Positions 9,840-24,696 of a stretch of 28,565 nucleotides of DNA are shown one piece after another; positions within the stretch are counted from its first letter, which is position 1; the number at the start of each line of letters is the position of its first letter. The stretch comes from Chromera velia. Lineage: Eukaryota > Sar > Chromeraceae. Under the pieces are notes generated by a model. That model was not told the DNA's origin, made no database searches, and worked only from the letters and a program-made list of their open reading frames with translations. The stretch is taken from assembly GCA_018398765.1 (NCBI GenBank), contig JAHBMJ010000733.1:12501-41065 (forward strand), given 5' to 3'. A program made the position numbers and the translations under genes.

Positions 9840-10714
9840 TTGAGGGTTGTGTATGTGTGTGTGTGTGTGTATGTGTGCGCGCGCGTGTGTGTGCGTGTGT
9901 GTGTGTTTGTATGTGTGTGTGTGTGTGTGTGTATGTGTGTGCTTGTGTATGTTTGTATTGTAAGTTATTTTTTCTTCTCCTACTTTTCCCTCGCGCCTTG
10001 ATGCAGGTAGAGAAGGTGGAGGTGTGTCTTCCCTTCCACCTAGGCATGCCCTATCTGATGGAGACCACACGAAGGAAGGAGAACCTGCTTAGAGGCGCCT
10101 CGGCCAATCCCAATCGTTCGTCTTCTTCTCTGAACAGACAGAACGCAGCCCCCCAGCCTGACGCTGCACTCGGCAGTTTTCCTCTTTTCTCCCACCTGCC
10201 CGCTTCGGAGTTCGGTGAGGCCACCGATATGCACGCCATCAATGAGAAAATACATGCGCGTGCGTCAGCGACAGAGCTGTGGCTGTGGCACGGCACAAGC
10301 GATGAGGGCGTGGTGGCCGTGAGCAAAGACGGCTTCGATCCGTGTAGGGGTGGCGAGGCGACGGGTAGCCTGTACGGCCGAGGCACTTACTTTGCGGAGA
10401 ACGCGTCGAAGGCGGATCTCTACAGTGGTCCGAAGAATCTCCGACACAGAAAGCACTCGGGTCGGATGCAGCTCCTTTTGTCTCTCGTGTTTGTGGGGAA
10501 GAGAGACAGACGGGTGCAGCCGATGGATGTGGTGAGTCAGTCGAACAGGCCCGCGGATGGGTGTGACAGCATCACTGCGGCAGTGCGTGCGGAGGGGGGC
10601 GCGGTGGATCATCGTGAGTTTGTCGTGTTTGATAGCAAGCTTGTGGTTCCGGTTTTTGTCGTCACTTACAAGCACGCAGAGGGCTGTGGCTGCTCCCGCT
10701 GCACAAGTGCGTAG
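6600..10714 (+). CDS. Fusion protein: three ubiquitin-like domains, WWE domain and PARP catalytic domain
   Basis: Six exons: 6600-6914, 7326-7661, 7960-8392, 8770-8930, 9193-9678, 10007-10714 (TAG); 812 residues. UBL1 is about residues 1-78, starting MQIFIKDLEG and ending VKGG. UBL2 is about 80-159. UBL3 (193-265, MQIFAETLTGKTITL) is closest to ubiquitin but lacks the C-terminal LRLRGG tail. Residues 268-360 may be a fourth, divergent beta-grasp fold. A WWE domain (about 366-430, Trp368, Trp377, MMQVNTATG) would bind poly-ADP-ribose. The linker has a basic SVKRPR stretch (possible nuclear signal) and VIMIDVD near 469 (possible SUMO-interacting motif). The PARP domain (about 578-805) has LWHGTS (His672), YGRGTYFAENASKAD (Tyr705) and REFVVFD (Glu781), so the H-Y-E triad of active polymerases is intact. 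The exon 3/4 junction is the weakest link: phase and sites fit, but an in-frame ATG at 8739 would allow two adjacent genes. Confidence 0.8.
8996..9148 (+). repeat. Tandem 99-base duplication inside PARP-gene intron 4
   Basis: A segment beginning GTGGATGCGCATGCACATT at about 8997 recurs at 9096 with a few substitutions over about 53 bases. The intron (8931-9192) also holds TATGCGCG(T/C)GCAT repeats. The duplication is purely intronic. Confidence 0.85.
9792..9955 (+). repeat. CT then GT microsatellite in PARP-gene intron 5
   Basis: Intron 5 (9679-10006) contains a CT run at about 9797-9832, followed by a long interrupted GT run with GCGC inserts to about 9955. The real acceptor is TTGATGCAG ending at 10006. 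Confidence 0.9.
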
Positions 10715-10867
10715 CCAGCTAGGCAAACAGCGGGAGCTCTTCAGTGTGTACATCTAGATACAGATCTACATACTACGGCAATGCACTAGCAGACACATAT
10801 TTTGACACAAATTTAAAGAAAAGAAAGCTGAAAACAAATAAGGAATGCCTGAACCAATGCGAGTGCT

Positions 10868-10873
10868 AATAAA
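10868..10873 (+). terminator. Possible poly(A) signal of the PARP gene
   Basis: AATAAA lies 154 bases after the PARP stop codon, in AT-rich DNA on the coding strand. The position is reasonable for a 3' end, but AATAAA is common by chance in such DNA, and many protists do not depend on it. Confidence 0.3.
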
Positions 10874-10970
10874 AAGCTTTGTTACCACCAGGGGTTACCG
10901 CCTTTGTATTAAAAAAATTAAAACTTAATGAAAGAAGCTTAAATTTAAACTTGTCGTCCGATTTTTAACT

Positions 10971-11178
10971 AGGCGCCGGCTAGAAAAAAAAAAAAAAAAA
11001 AAGCGATTTGAGGAGATTTTTTTTTTTTCTTTTTTTTTTTTTGCTTTTCAACCCTGAATAACACTTAGCAACAGTTGTGCAACACATAAACAACAGTTGT
11101 TTGACTGATACAGAAAAAAAAAAGAAAAAAAGTAAAGGGTTTTGGGGGATTTTTTTTTTTTTTCTCTAGCCGGCGCCT
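10971..11178. mobile_element. 208-bp hairpin, MITE-like element with 13-bp perfect inverted ends
   Basis: AGGCGCCGGCTAG at 10971-10983 is the exact reverse complement of CTAGCCGGCGCCT at 11166-11178. Inside, A-rich then T-rich runs at the left (10984-11042) face A-rich then T-rich runs at the right (11113-11165), so most of the element can fold back on itself. The loop has two copies of AACAGTTGT. There is no coding capacity. No clear target-site duplication is seen. It could be a miniature inverted-repeat transposon or another fold-back element. Confidence 0.6.
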
Positions 11179-11197
11179 GACTTTTAAGTTAAAATGA

Positions 11198-11262
11198 TGA
11201 TTGAGGGTTTTGTTATGTATGCCGCGTCCTCATATATGAGGGGCAGATCTAGCTTAGTTTGA
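11198..11262 (+). repeat. Dispersed repeat, copy 1
   Basis: About 65 bases, starting TGATTGAGG and including TATGCCGCGTCC and GATCTAGC, match the reverse complement of 17159-17223 with roughly 10 substitutions. Copy 1 starts about 20 bases after the hairpin element. Similarity stops at both ends, so this looks like a fragment of an older repeat family. Confidence 0.75.
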
Positions 11263-11886
11263 ATTCTCTTTTATATGCTAGGCTTCAAGTTGTTCTAGTA
11301 TGAGGTCACATGAGAGAGAGAGCTAGCAGCGAGAGCAGTAACCAGGACAGAAGGAAGAGATGAAAGACATATAGGCCAGACGCTAGGAACAAACTTTAAG
11401 TCAATGCCCCCCAAAAAAGTTCTAGCTTATTCATTATTCTTGATGCCGGCTAAACGAGCACAACAAGAAGCTTTATCAAATTATAATTGAAATTACGTTA
11501 TCCTCAATACTATTTAACAAAATTGAACATATACGAATCGAAATTAGTAGTAAAAAGCTTGAAAAGTAAGAAAAAGAGCTAAAAAAAATGTCTTACATAT
11601 TTTATAAAAGACTGTATACAGTATCAGTTTACAACTTTAGTAGCATCCTGCGAAAATAACTTTTTAGCGGTTGAAAGTCATTTTAATGATTGCAGATCGA
11701 CCCACATTTGAAACCTCACCCTTGACTGAAAGAATGAATTGCCGTCATGCACTTATCATGGAAAAAAAGCGGACAGGACAATTGTATATATATACACACA
11801 CAAAATCGTTACCCAGACAGTGGCAGAAACACCCACGCACCTCTGAATGGAATGGACGGTTCGCGCAGCTTTGCACGTCTCTCCGT

Positions 11887-11922
11887 CCTTCCTTCCTTCC
11901 TTCCTTCCTTCCTTCCTTCCGT
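11887..11922. repeat. CCTT microsatellite
   Basis: About nine CCTT units on the plus strand in intergenic DNA. Confidence 0.9.
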
Positions 11923-12518
11923 CTCTCTGTGTTGTCCATCGATCATGCTTAAAAAGGTCGATCGATCATGCAGACTGCGTTCGGACTGAATTGATCAATG
12001 GACGTTTCCTTCTTTTCGCCTATGCTTCTTCTTCTGCCGATCCTTCACGATTCCGCTTTCGTTCGCGTTCCTTCTCGAACGTTCGTGATCTCACGAACAG
12101 ACAGCATCATTCTTAATTCTTGCTCTCTTCTCCTCTTCAATGTGGCTTCGGGGGACATGAAAACACGCACACTGTCGGACCGCTTCAGTCATTGATCTAG
12201 TCAGTCCCTCAATCGGAGCTCGGCTCTTGTACCAAAATTTCCTTCTGCCACCATCTTTTTTCATTCTTAATTAATTATCTTTTTCTTGCATACTCCGTCT
12301 TGCTGGTCAGATCCGTCTCCGCCTCCCTTCTTAAATCGTCAACAAAACATACAGGAGAGAGAGAGAGAAGGCGTACTCCTTCTTACTTCCTCAACGGTTC
12401 ATTGGTCACGCTCACACAGGAACATTTCCACCATCCCTTCTTTTCTCTTCCACTTCTTCCGTGATTACTCCTTATTGTTACCTTTTCTCCGAGTCCCGCA
12501 CGTCATCATCTTTCTACT

Positions 12519-17158
<4,640 letters not shown>

Positions 17159-17160
<2 letters not shown>

Positions 17161-17223
17161 AGACTAGGCTAGATCCGCCCCTGATACACGGGGACGCGGC
17201 ATGCATAACAAAAACCTCAATCA
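17159..17223 (-). repeat. Dispersed repeat, copy 2 (inverted relative to copy 1)
   Basis: On the minus strand this reads TGATTGAGG through GGGGCGGATCTAGCC, matching 11198-11262 over about 65 bases. The 26-bp minisatellite begins immediately at its right edge. Confidence 0.75.
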
Positions 17224-18513
17224 ACAAAAGCAGACCTCGCGTAGCACATACAAAAGCAGACCTCGTGCAGCACATACAAAAGCAGACCTCATACAACAAA
17301 TATAAAAGCAGACCTCATGCAGCAAATACAAAAGCAGACCTCGGCAACAACAACAAAAGCAGACCTCGTACAGCAGATACAGAAGCAGACCTTGTGCAGC
17401 AGATACAAAAACAGACCTCATGTAACAGTATGTAACAGATACAATTTAAAAAGCAGACCTCGTACAACAAATACAAAAGCAGACCTCGTGCAGCAGATAT
17501 AAAAACAGACGTCGTGCAGCAGATACAAAAGTAGACCTCGGCAGCAGCTATAAAAGTAGACCTTATGCAACAGATACAAAACTAGACTTCGTGCAATAAA
17601 TACAAAAGCAGACCTCGTGTAACAGATAGAAAAGCAGACCTCGTGCAACAGATAGAAAAGCAGACCTCGTGCAACAGATACAAAAGCAGACCTCGTGCAG
17701 CACATACAAAAGCAGACCTCGGCAGTAGCAACAAAAGCAGACCTCGTACAATAAATACAAAAGCAGACCTCGTACAGCAGATATAAAAGCAGACCTCGTG
17801 CGACCTCGTGCAGCAGATACAAAAGCAGACCTCGCTAGAGACCTCGTGTAGCAGATATAAAAGCAGACCTCATGCAACAGATACAAAAGCAGACCTCGTG
17901 CAATAAATACAAAAGCAAACCTCGGCAGTAGCAATAAAAGCAGACCTGGAACAGCAGATACAAATGCAGACCTCGTGCAACAGATAGAAAAACAGACCTC
18001 GTGTAACAGATATAAAAGCAGACCTCGTGTAACAGATATAAAAGCAGACCTCGTACAGCAGATACAAAAGCAGACCTCATACAATAGATACAAAAGCAGA
18101 CCTCGTGCAACAGATATAAAAGCAGATCTCATACAGCAGATACAAAAGCAGACCTTATGTAACAGATACAAAAGCAGACCTTATGCAACAGATACAAAAC
18201 CAGACTTCGTACAGCAGATACAAAAGCAGACTTCGTGCAACAGATAGAAAAGCAGACCTCGTCTAACAAATAGAAAAGCAGACCTTGTATAACAAATACA
18301 AAAGCAGACCTCGTACAGTACATATAAAAGCAGACCTCGGCAGTAGCAATAAAAGCAGACCTCGTACAACAAATACAGAAGCAGACCTCGTACAGCAGAT
18401 ATAAAAGCAGACCTCGTGCAGTAAATATAAAAGCAGACCTCGTGCAGCAGATACAGAAGCAGACCTCATGCAGTAAATGTAAAAGCAGACCTTGTGCAGT
18501 AAATACAAAAGCA
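17224..18513. repeat. 26-bp minisatellite, about 50 copies
   Basis: Units of the form AAAAGCAGACCTCGTGCAGC followed by AGATAC repeat for about 1.3 kb. A shorter variant containing CTCGGCAGTAGCAA recurs at about 17341, 17528, 17710, 17922 and 18338, which suggests a higher-order arrangement. The unit lacks stops in several frames, so long spurious frames appear, mostly on the minus strand (CFCIYCTRSAF strings). Confidence 0.95.
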
Positions 18514-19841
18514 AAGCCTAGGTAAAAGCCTTTTAAACTTAACGTACAAAATTCTAGTAAACCACAAATGATAAATCAATCAGTACACTGATAATTAAAC
18601 AAAATTTTTTATGTAAAATAATGTTATGGTAAGTAATTATTGATGCATAACACAACAAGGCTAGGGCATTGACTGTAACTTTCACTAGTAGCCTCAGGCT
18701 GTCTCTCTTTCTATTTTCTATATATTTTGCTAGTTATTTTATTTGTTGCTTTTACCCATGTAGGCTGGGCTGCTTGGTTCCACCCACAACTCAAGTTTCC
18801 ACTGACTAAAGACCTTCTCTCTCGCTTTTAAACGTTTAATTTGGCTACTTTATATCTAACATAGAACAATGTATGTAATGGATTCAACTTAAAATTAAAC
18901 AACGGATGAGACCTTAGATGGTACTTAAAGTTAGCTTTAAAAAAGTAAGATAGAAATCTGTCAAAGTTTTTATAGTTAAAAACATTGAAGAGATACACTG
19001 ATAAGATAAATATGTATGAACAAACAAGAATTAACTTTACCCTCGATCACCAAAGCATACTTTTTAAACAGAATGACAAATGGGAGATTATCCGATATGA
19101 TAATGATGATGATGAAATCTTCATCCTAGTCTTCATCTAAAGACATCTAAAGACCAGTCTAAAGACTTGTAAAAAGAGAAATAGAAAAACCATTCGATAT
19201 TAGGGGCATAATCAGGCTGAAAAGTCCTAAGAAGTCCAGAAAGTCTTCCATGCTTATTTACTGTCCTTTGCCATTGGGACAGAACAGCTGCTGTGTTTAG
19301 TCAAAATGATCTTCATCATCATATTGCGATCCTTTTCTGAACGTTCTAGAGAATATTCACCTCATGTTGGCTTTAGAATTTTTTTTCTCAACATTCTTTC
19401 CCTATTTCCTTACTTGTTCTAAATCACTGACAAAAGTTTTTTTCCTTTGTCCTTCAGACTCCCTCTGTTCGCCCGCCCTTTTTTCATATTTACTTTTTTC
19501 CAATACGATCGCAAATCAAGCCTCATAATCGCTTCTGATCTCCTTTCTGAAACCCGGAGCCCACTGCAGATTTCTCTCTACCTCTCGCTTCGACATGCTT
19601 ACTGAATTAAGTTTGCATTCGTTCCCTTCTTTGCTTTCAGCCTATCCCGAACCCTGCTCTTCTTCCTTTCTCTTCTCTTTTCGGACTCGAGGTGTGCGCG
19701 TTTCCCTCCTGCACACTCCCTGATGGTACGACGAATGAAGCAGGAAAGCCGAGACACAGAAGAGCTCCTCTTCATTTCCATGCATGGATTTTCTCATGCA
19801 GTCCGACGGAGGCCGCCCCCCTCGTCTCTCTCTCTCTGTTC
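18514..19841. other. AT-rich island without a gene
   Basis: Bases 18514-19500 are AT-rich with stops in all frames; a GATGATGATGA run lies near 19105 and short CTAAAGAC repeats near 19136-19165. Bases 19500-19841 are C/T-richer and form the 3' flank of the minus-strand gene ending at 19842. I see no conserved element. Confidence 0.6.
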
Positions 19842-20696
19842 TCACAGAAGGTGAGGCACAAAGAGTTTCTCCGTCTCGACGTCAAAATGCCAAAAAGTCC
19901 CCCTGGCCACCGTCTGCCTGGCTGCCTCTTCCAGAGAGAGGCCTGAGGGAAGGGGAAGGGGGAGGCACAGGAGCCGACATCCCTCTCGTCCCTTCAGCAG
20001 CATCTTGTCCCGCCCACTCTCATCGTACCTCTCCTTTCCCCCGCACGCAAGAATCTTTTCATCACCACCCAATTTTCTGTCCATACTTCCGTCATCAAAC
20101 GCAAAATTTAATCTTCCCTGCTCAGTGGGAAGAACATTCAGTGAGGCCAACACACGCTGTGCCATCGCACTGTCTGTCCCGACACTTTTCCTCTGTGTCT
20201 CTCGAGACAGTGCACCACAAACACGAAGCTTTTCCCCAAGTGCCGCTACCCGTCTCCGTCTCTGCTCTAAAAAGTCTTCTGCACTCTTCAACGAGATTGC
20301 CTCTGCATTCTTCCCTGAAATTCCCAACGTCTCTTCAGGACTGGGCACGGGCTCCAGGCAGAAGGCGCGGCCGTCCTTCCAATCACTACGAGCATACCGG
20401 CAGGCGAGGCTCCTCTCCTCCCACCTGCAGACAACAAACGCAACAGCGCCCGTGCGGATACAAACATGAAGCAAGTCTCTCTCTCCTGTCGACCCTCACC
20501 CAGAGGCCTTCCTCAAGACACAACCACCCTGAGATAAAAGTGAATTCTTTGTTCGAAAAGCACTTCCTCGTCTTTCGTCTTCCTCGGGACAAAAAAAAAC
20601 AAAAAAAAAGATCGGAGAAGACGAGATGTGATGAAAGAAGAGGCCGCGCAACGTGTATCTGCATGATTGTATGATGGATATGACAAGAGACCAAAT

Positions 20697-20734
<38 letters not shown>

Positions 20735-23700
20735 GTAGGGAACCACCCTGTAGATCCGAGTCAGGAGAACTCTGCACCCATCGCACTCGCAGGCCGATGC
20801 TTGATTACTGGATTCGAACTTTCCCCCCTTCGTCTCCCCCCCCGACGTTTCTGCCTCCTCAGGGTTCTTTCTCTCACTTCTTCGAGCGGGCCCACCCGCC
20901 CCCGCCCCTGCTGTCCCCGACCGTATCGGCACGAGGACGGGAACCGGGCCCTTTCCCTTCCCGTGGGTCCGGAGGGCGAAGGCGGACATGCCCGCCACCG
21001 TCGAGGGTGCCTCACCAGACGGCACACTGACGTCTTTCTGTTCAACCAACGGTGGCTCTGATTGAGAAGGCAAAGGGGCCTCTTCTTCTTCAACGGCTGC
21101 CGTTGCTGCTGAGTGGGAAAGTTCCGTGCTCCCTCTCCGGCTCCCTCCTGAACTTCCCAAGTCGTCTGCCGGTCCCGTCAGGCCGCTGTGTGCAGAGACG
21201 GAAAGGCTCTGCCCCCCTGTGGAGGTGGAGACGGCAGAGGGAGGAGCAGGAGGGCGGACCGGACTGGCGGGCCCTCTGTGTATTGTGGCTGTAGATGTGC
21301 CGGGGTCCTCTGAGGGAGTGAGCCCTGGGGGTATGCCAAGGCCCCTCTTTGTGTGTATCTGGGAGGGGGCCCTGAGAACAGTGACGAACATCTGGGGGCT
21401 CTGGGGGTCCGAGGGGTCGGCTGCAACTGTCACCACAACCTGCAGGGAGGGAGAGGAGGGAAGGAGGGAGAAGATTGATTGATCTGTGTACTTGAGAAGA
21501 GCCTTTCGATGGCGGGCAATCTTCCATAAAGGAGACGGGACAGGTAAGAGGGTAAGTGCTGTACGTCTCGAAGAGAAGAAAGAACAGACAGAGAGCAAGA
21601 AAAGTTCCAACTGTTCAGATGGGCGGACAGGCACACACGTTGATTGAGACAGACCTAGATGGAAGGCTATATGGTGACTTCTGGCTACAAACAGATGATC
21701 CATACAAAACGGCGTACGTACAGACAGAAGGACACTCACAAAGACTCTAATCTAAAAACAGTTTCCACCGACCTCTTCGTCTGCCCGGCAGTCCACCTGG
21801 CAAGTGAAGGACAGAGACGGCCCTGAGCACATTTGCTTTGTCCTCAAATCTGCCAACATGGCGGGCACCTGTTTCACCAAATATTCTTTCTTCGGTTCCT
21901 TTTCCCTTCCCCTCTCTTGCCCCTTTTCCTTTTCCCTTCGACGACTCAATGGGATGAGGCAACACTGTGGGGGCTCTCTCTCTGTATACTCCACCCGGAG
22001 CTCCCTTCCCTGTCTGTCAAATCCGAACTGCACCAGCCCATTCTGACAACACGACACCCGGCGAGCCCACGGCTGTATCTGGACGGAGTAAAACTCCGAC
22101 CCTCCCATCCATACGGCAGACCAACGACCGCATTGTTTCACCAATACGGGGAGAGCCTCCCGGCCTTCCCCCCCACAACCAGAGAGTGCCCCCCTACCCC
22201 CCACCTCGAGAGGCACTTGGAGGATTTTATCCACATCTGCCCCGAGCATATGCCGGAACGCAGAGAGATGCAGCGCGTCATCGGGATACCAGTAATCAGG
22301 CAGGCACGAGGGGAGAGCGACTAGTTTGGATCTCTCATGGTGGTGATGGTGTGAGTGGTGGTGATGGGGACTGTTGAGGGATGTGGGGGTGGAGACAAAC
22401 GAAGCGGAGGGGGTTGCGTGTTTGGGAGAGCCCCCAGAGTGGAGGGACAGGAGGAAGTAGGAGGGGTTGCGTCTGATGGTTAGTGCCTCGACTTTCAACC
22501 GTCTCTTTGTGAGTGAGTGAGAAGAGAAACTGTGACGGAACTGAAACACAAAGGGAGAGAGGCAGATTGACGAGGCAAAGCCACTGCCATCCGACAGAAA
22601 AAACAGTTCCCATCTTGTGCCATAGGCATCCGGACCTTTCCAAATTAACGGTTTGCATTTATGCTCTTTTTCTTCTCTCTCTCCATACCATTCGACTTCC
22701 TCTGCGTCTCTCAACCTTCTCCTCATTATCCTTTTCAAACGTTCTTTTGATATCAACTTACTGCACAGCGACAGCACCTCAATCCTCACTTGCGGGCTTG
22801 ACAAATTGCCCTGCACTGACGTCACCATCTCATCCATCTGCATCTTCTCAGAGGAGTCAAATTCAGGCAGCGGCTCACAAAACTCATCCCCTTCCCCCTT
22901 TCCCTCTTCAAATTCCTCTTCATCATCATCAGCCCACAGACTTCCCCTCGGAGCCCTCACAGGATGGACAGCTTGACGAGAAGCCAATTTGAATTCGGTC
23001 GGTACTCGTGACCCCAACCGGATCTGCCCCACAGGGGGGGAGTTTCCCTCACTACCAAAGGAGCCGGAAGGAGACGGCGGACGCATTCCCAGAGACTCCA
23101 AGGGAAAGGGGGACGAGACGGGAGAATGGTGATGACCCCCACCCCCTCCCGGGATTGTTTTAGGGGAGGGTGAGAAGGGAGAGATACCCCCCCTTCCTCC
23201 CAAATCCTCCCAACAAACAAAGTCAGCATACCCCTCTGCGAACCTAGACGCTTCCTCCCCGCCTCCCTCTCCTTCTTCCTCTTCCTCCCCTAACGAAGGC
23301 GCTTTCGGCACTCTGAAAGGCGCAACGTGTCTTCCCTCCTCTTCTTCCCCCTTTTCATCTGTATGAACACTCTCTTTTCCCCTTCCACCGTTCTCCAACG
23401 GAACAACACACCTCTCGTCTCTCCCGGCTGTTTGTGTCTCTGAGACACTAGACCAGGAGGAGAAGGAGCTTCTCGAACAGTCCGAGGCACTCACCCCGGT
23501 AGCACACGCACTCACTTCCCTCAACGAGGCACTCACCTCTTCCTCCTCTAGATCCAACTCCAAACAAAGCCCAGATCGAGGCAGAATGCCAACCCCCACT
23601 GCCGATCTTCTGCCCTCTCTGCCCTGTTGTCTCTGGGAGAGAAACAGGAGGGTCGGCAGCTGTGCACGCAGATAGGTGTCTGCAGAGTCACACGGAGACG

Positions 23701-24148
23701 GGAGGGGGTAGTGGCCCTGGCCGTCTGCAGGAAGGTAGATGGGCAGAAGCTCCAGCGGTAACATGCGCATAGGAAGACGTGAGGACAGACACCGGGACCC
23801 CCCACGAAGGGACCCCGGCAGCGTCACATGGCCCGGGAACTTCGGAAAGTGGGAGTGCAGTTTTGAAGCCGCAAGATGCCAATCTGCAATGTTCAAAAGA
23901 AGCCAAAACGCCTTCTGGGGACACACATCGGCGCGATTCAACGCGCCGTCTCCGACTGTCATCAGATGTCCCCGTCTCCCTTTCTTGCCCCCCCCCTCTT
24001 TGCTCCCCGGCTCCAGCTCAGAGGCTCCGAGAAACTCAAGCAAGTGTGCGTGCTCATCCTGGAACACTTTGAACAGGATGCGGTCACACTCATGGAGCTT
24101 CTCCACCTCTCCATAGGTTTCAGACAACACAGTATTCGTCCAAGACAT
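19842..24148 (-). CDS. Uncharacterised 1221-residue protein, three exons
   Basis: Minus-strand exons 24148-21773, 21439-20733 and 20424-19842 (TGA), joined in phases 0 and 2 at GTCGGT and GTGTGT donors and TGCAG acceptors. The first exon alone encodes 792 residues. Seen in it: a charged helical N-terminus (MSWTNTVLSETYGEVEKLHE); a Ser- and Glu-rich low-complexity middle; a strongly acidic stretch (ADDDEEEFEEG); a short His run (PHHHHSHHHHHE); and globular-looking parts such as KRRLKVEALTIRRNPSYFLL and DYWYPDDALHLSAF. Exon 2 is mostly Ser/Thr/Pro/Gly-rich and probably disordered, ending in CECDGCRVLLTRIYRVVPYR. Exon 3 continues with WEERSLACRYARSDWKDGRA and ends FVPHLL. No signal peptide or membrane segment is evident. 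I do not recognise the family. The start is the first Met of the long frame, and the gene lies head-to-head with the protease gene. Confidence 0.75.
20700..20732. repeat. GT/AC microsatellite abutting a splice donor
   Basis: About 16 AC units on the plus strand. Read on the minus strand, the tract starts exactly at the predicted exon 2 donor of the uncharacterised gene (CCCTACAG|GTGTGT), so the donor is the first units of the microsatellite. Confidence 0.85.
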
Positions 24149-24696
24149 CGTGCGTCAAAGACACAAGCACCTTTACCCAAACTCGAATTGGCAGGTTCGG
24201 CCTAGACCAGGACGTGTAGTCGTGCTGCTCATCAAAACATTCCAGTTAACAGTGAAAGGGGGAGGAGGATGGAAGAGATCGAGCTCCATCAGTGTTGTCG
24301 ATCGGCGAGGAAGCCTGTTTGCTGACGCACGCAGGCTAACAGTAAGGCGTGCGAGCGGGCCCGGAAAGCGAAAAGACACATATCTGAATGCATTTCAAAC
24401 GTACGTGCCCCCACTTGGATAACCTTTCCGGGCCATAAGCTGCCCCGGCAACACCGATTTTGCGTCGTTTTTGGATCCGCGAACTCAACATTGAATCTTT
24501 GTACTGATTTTTGACTGACCTTTCTTTCGTCTCTCCAGGATCTGTTGAGCTCTCGCGTTGTTCAATCACCCATAATGCAGGAAGGTTGCCATTCATGAAG
24601 TTCATAGACTGCCCATTTAATCCCGCGTAGCTTTACCTGTCCTGACGTTGCGTCAATGTTCTAGGCGGAGCAGAAGCCTTCTCTGGCAAAATCACC
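24149..24696. promoter_or_regulatory. Divergent intergenic region between two head-to-head genes
   Basis: 548 bases separate the start codons of the uncharacterised minus-strand gene and the protease gene, so the region must hold both 5' ends. No TATA box or clear motif stands out. A shared bidirectional promoter is an inference from the spacing only. Confidence 0.4.

Larger units (their letters stand above)
10715..12518. other. Convergent intergenic stretch between the PARP and enolase genes
   Basis: No gene seen. Bases 10780-11700 are an AT-rich island that contains the hairpin element at 10971-11178 and one copy of a dispersed repeat at 11198-11262. A CCTT microsatellite sits at about 11887-11922. 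Bases 11930-12518 are C/T-rich with short frames only; the last part is the 3' flank of the enolase gene. Confidence 0.6.

Noticed and set aside
17161..17182. hAT-like transposon end (GGGGCGGATCTAG)
   Set aside because: Similarity between the two copies continues beyond the supposed end, and no partner inverted repeat or 8-bp target duplication was found.
17563..18171. 202-codon minus-strand frame with Cys/Phe/Ile-rich repeats
   Set aside because: It is the translation of the 26-bp minisatellite, open in several frames at once.
17224..18513. CRISPR-like array from regular repeats
   Set aside because: Units are contiguous without spacers and drift from copy to copy. This is a minisatellite in a eukaryotic genome.
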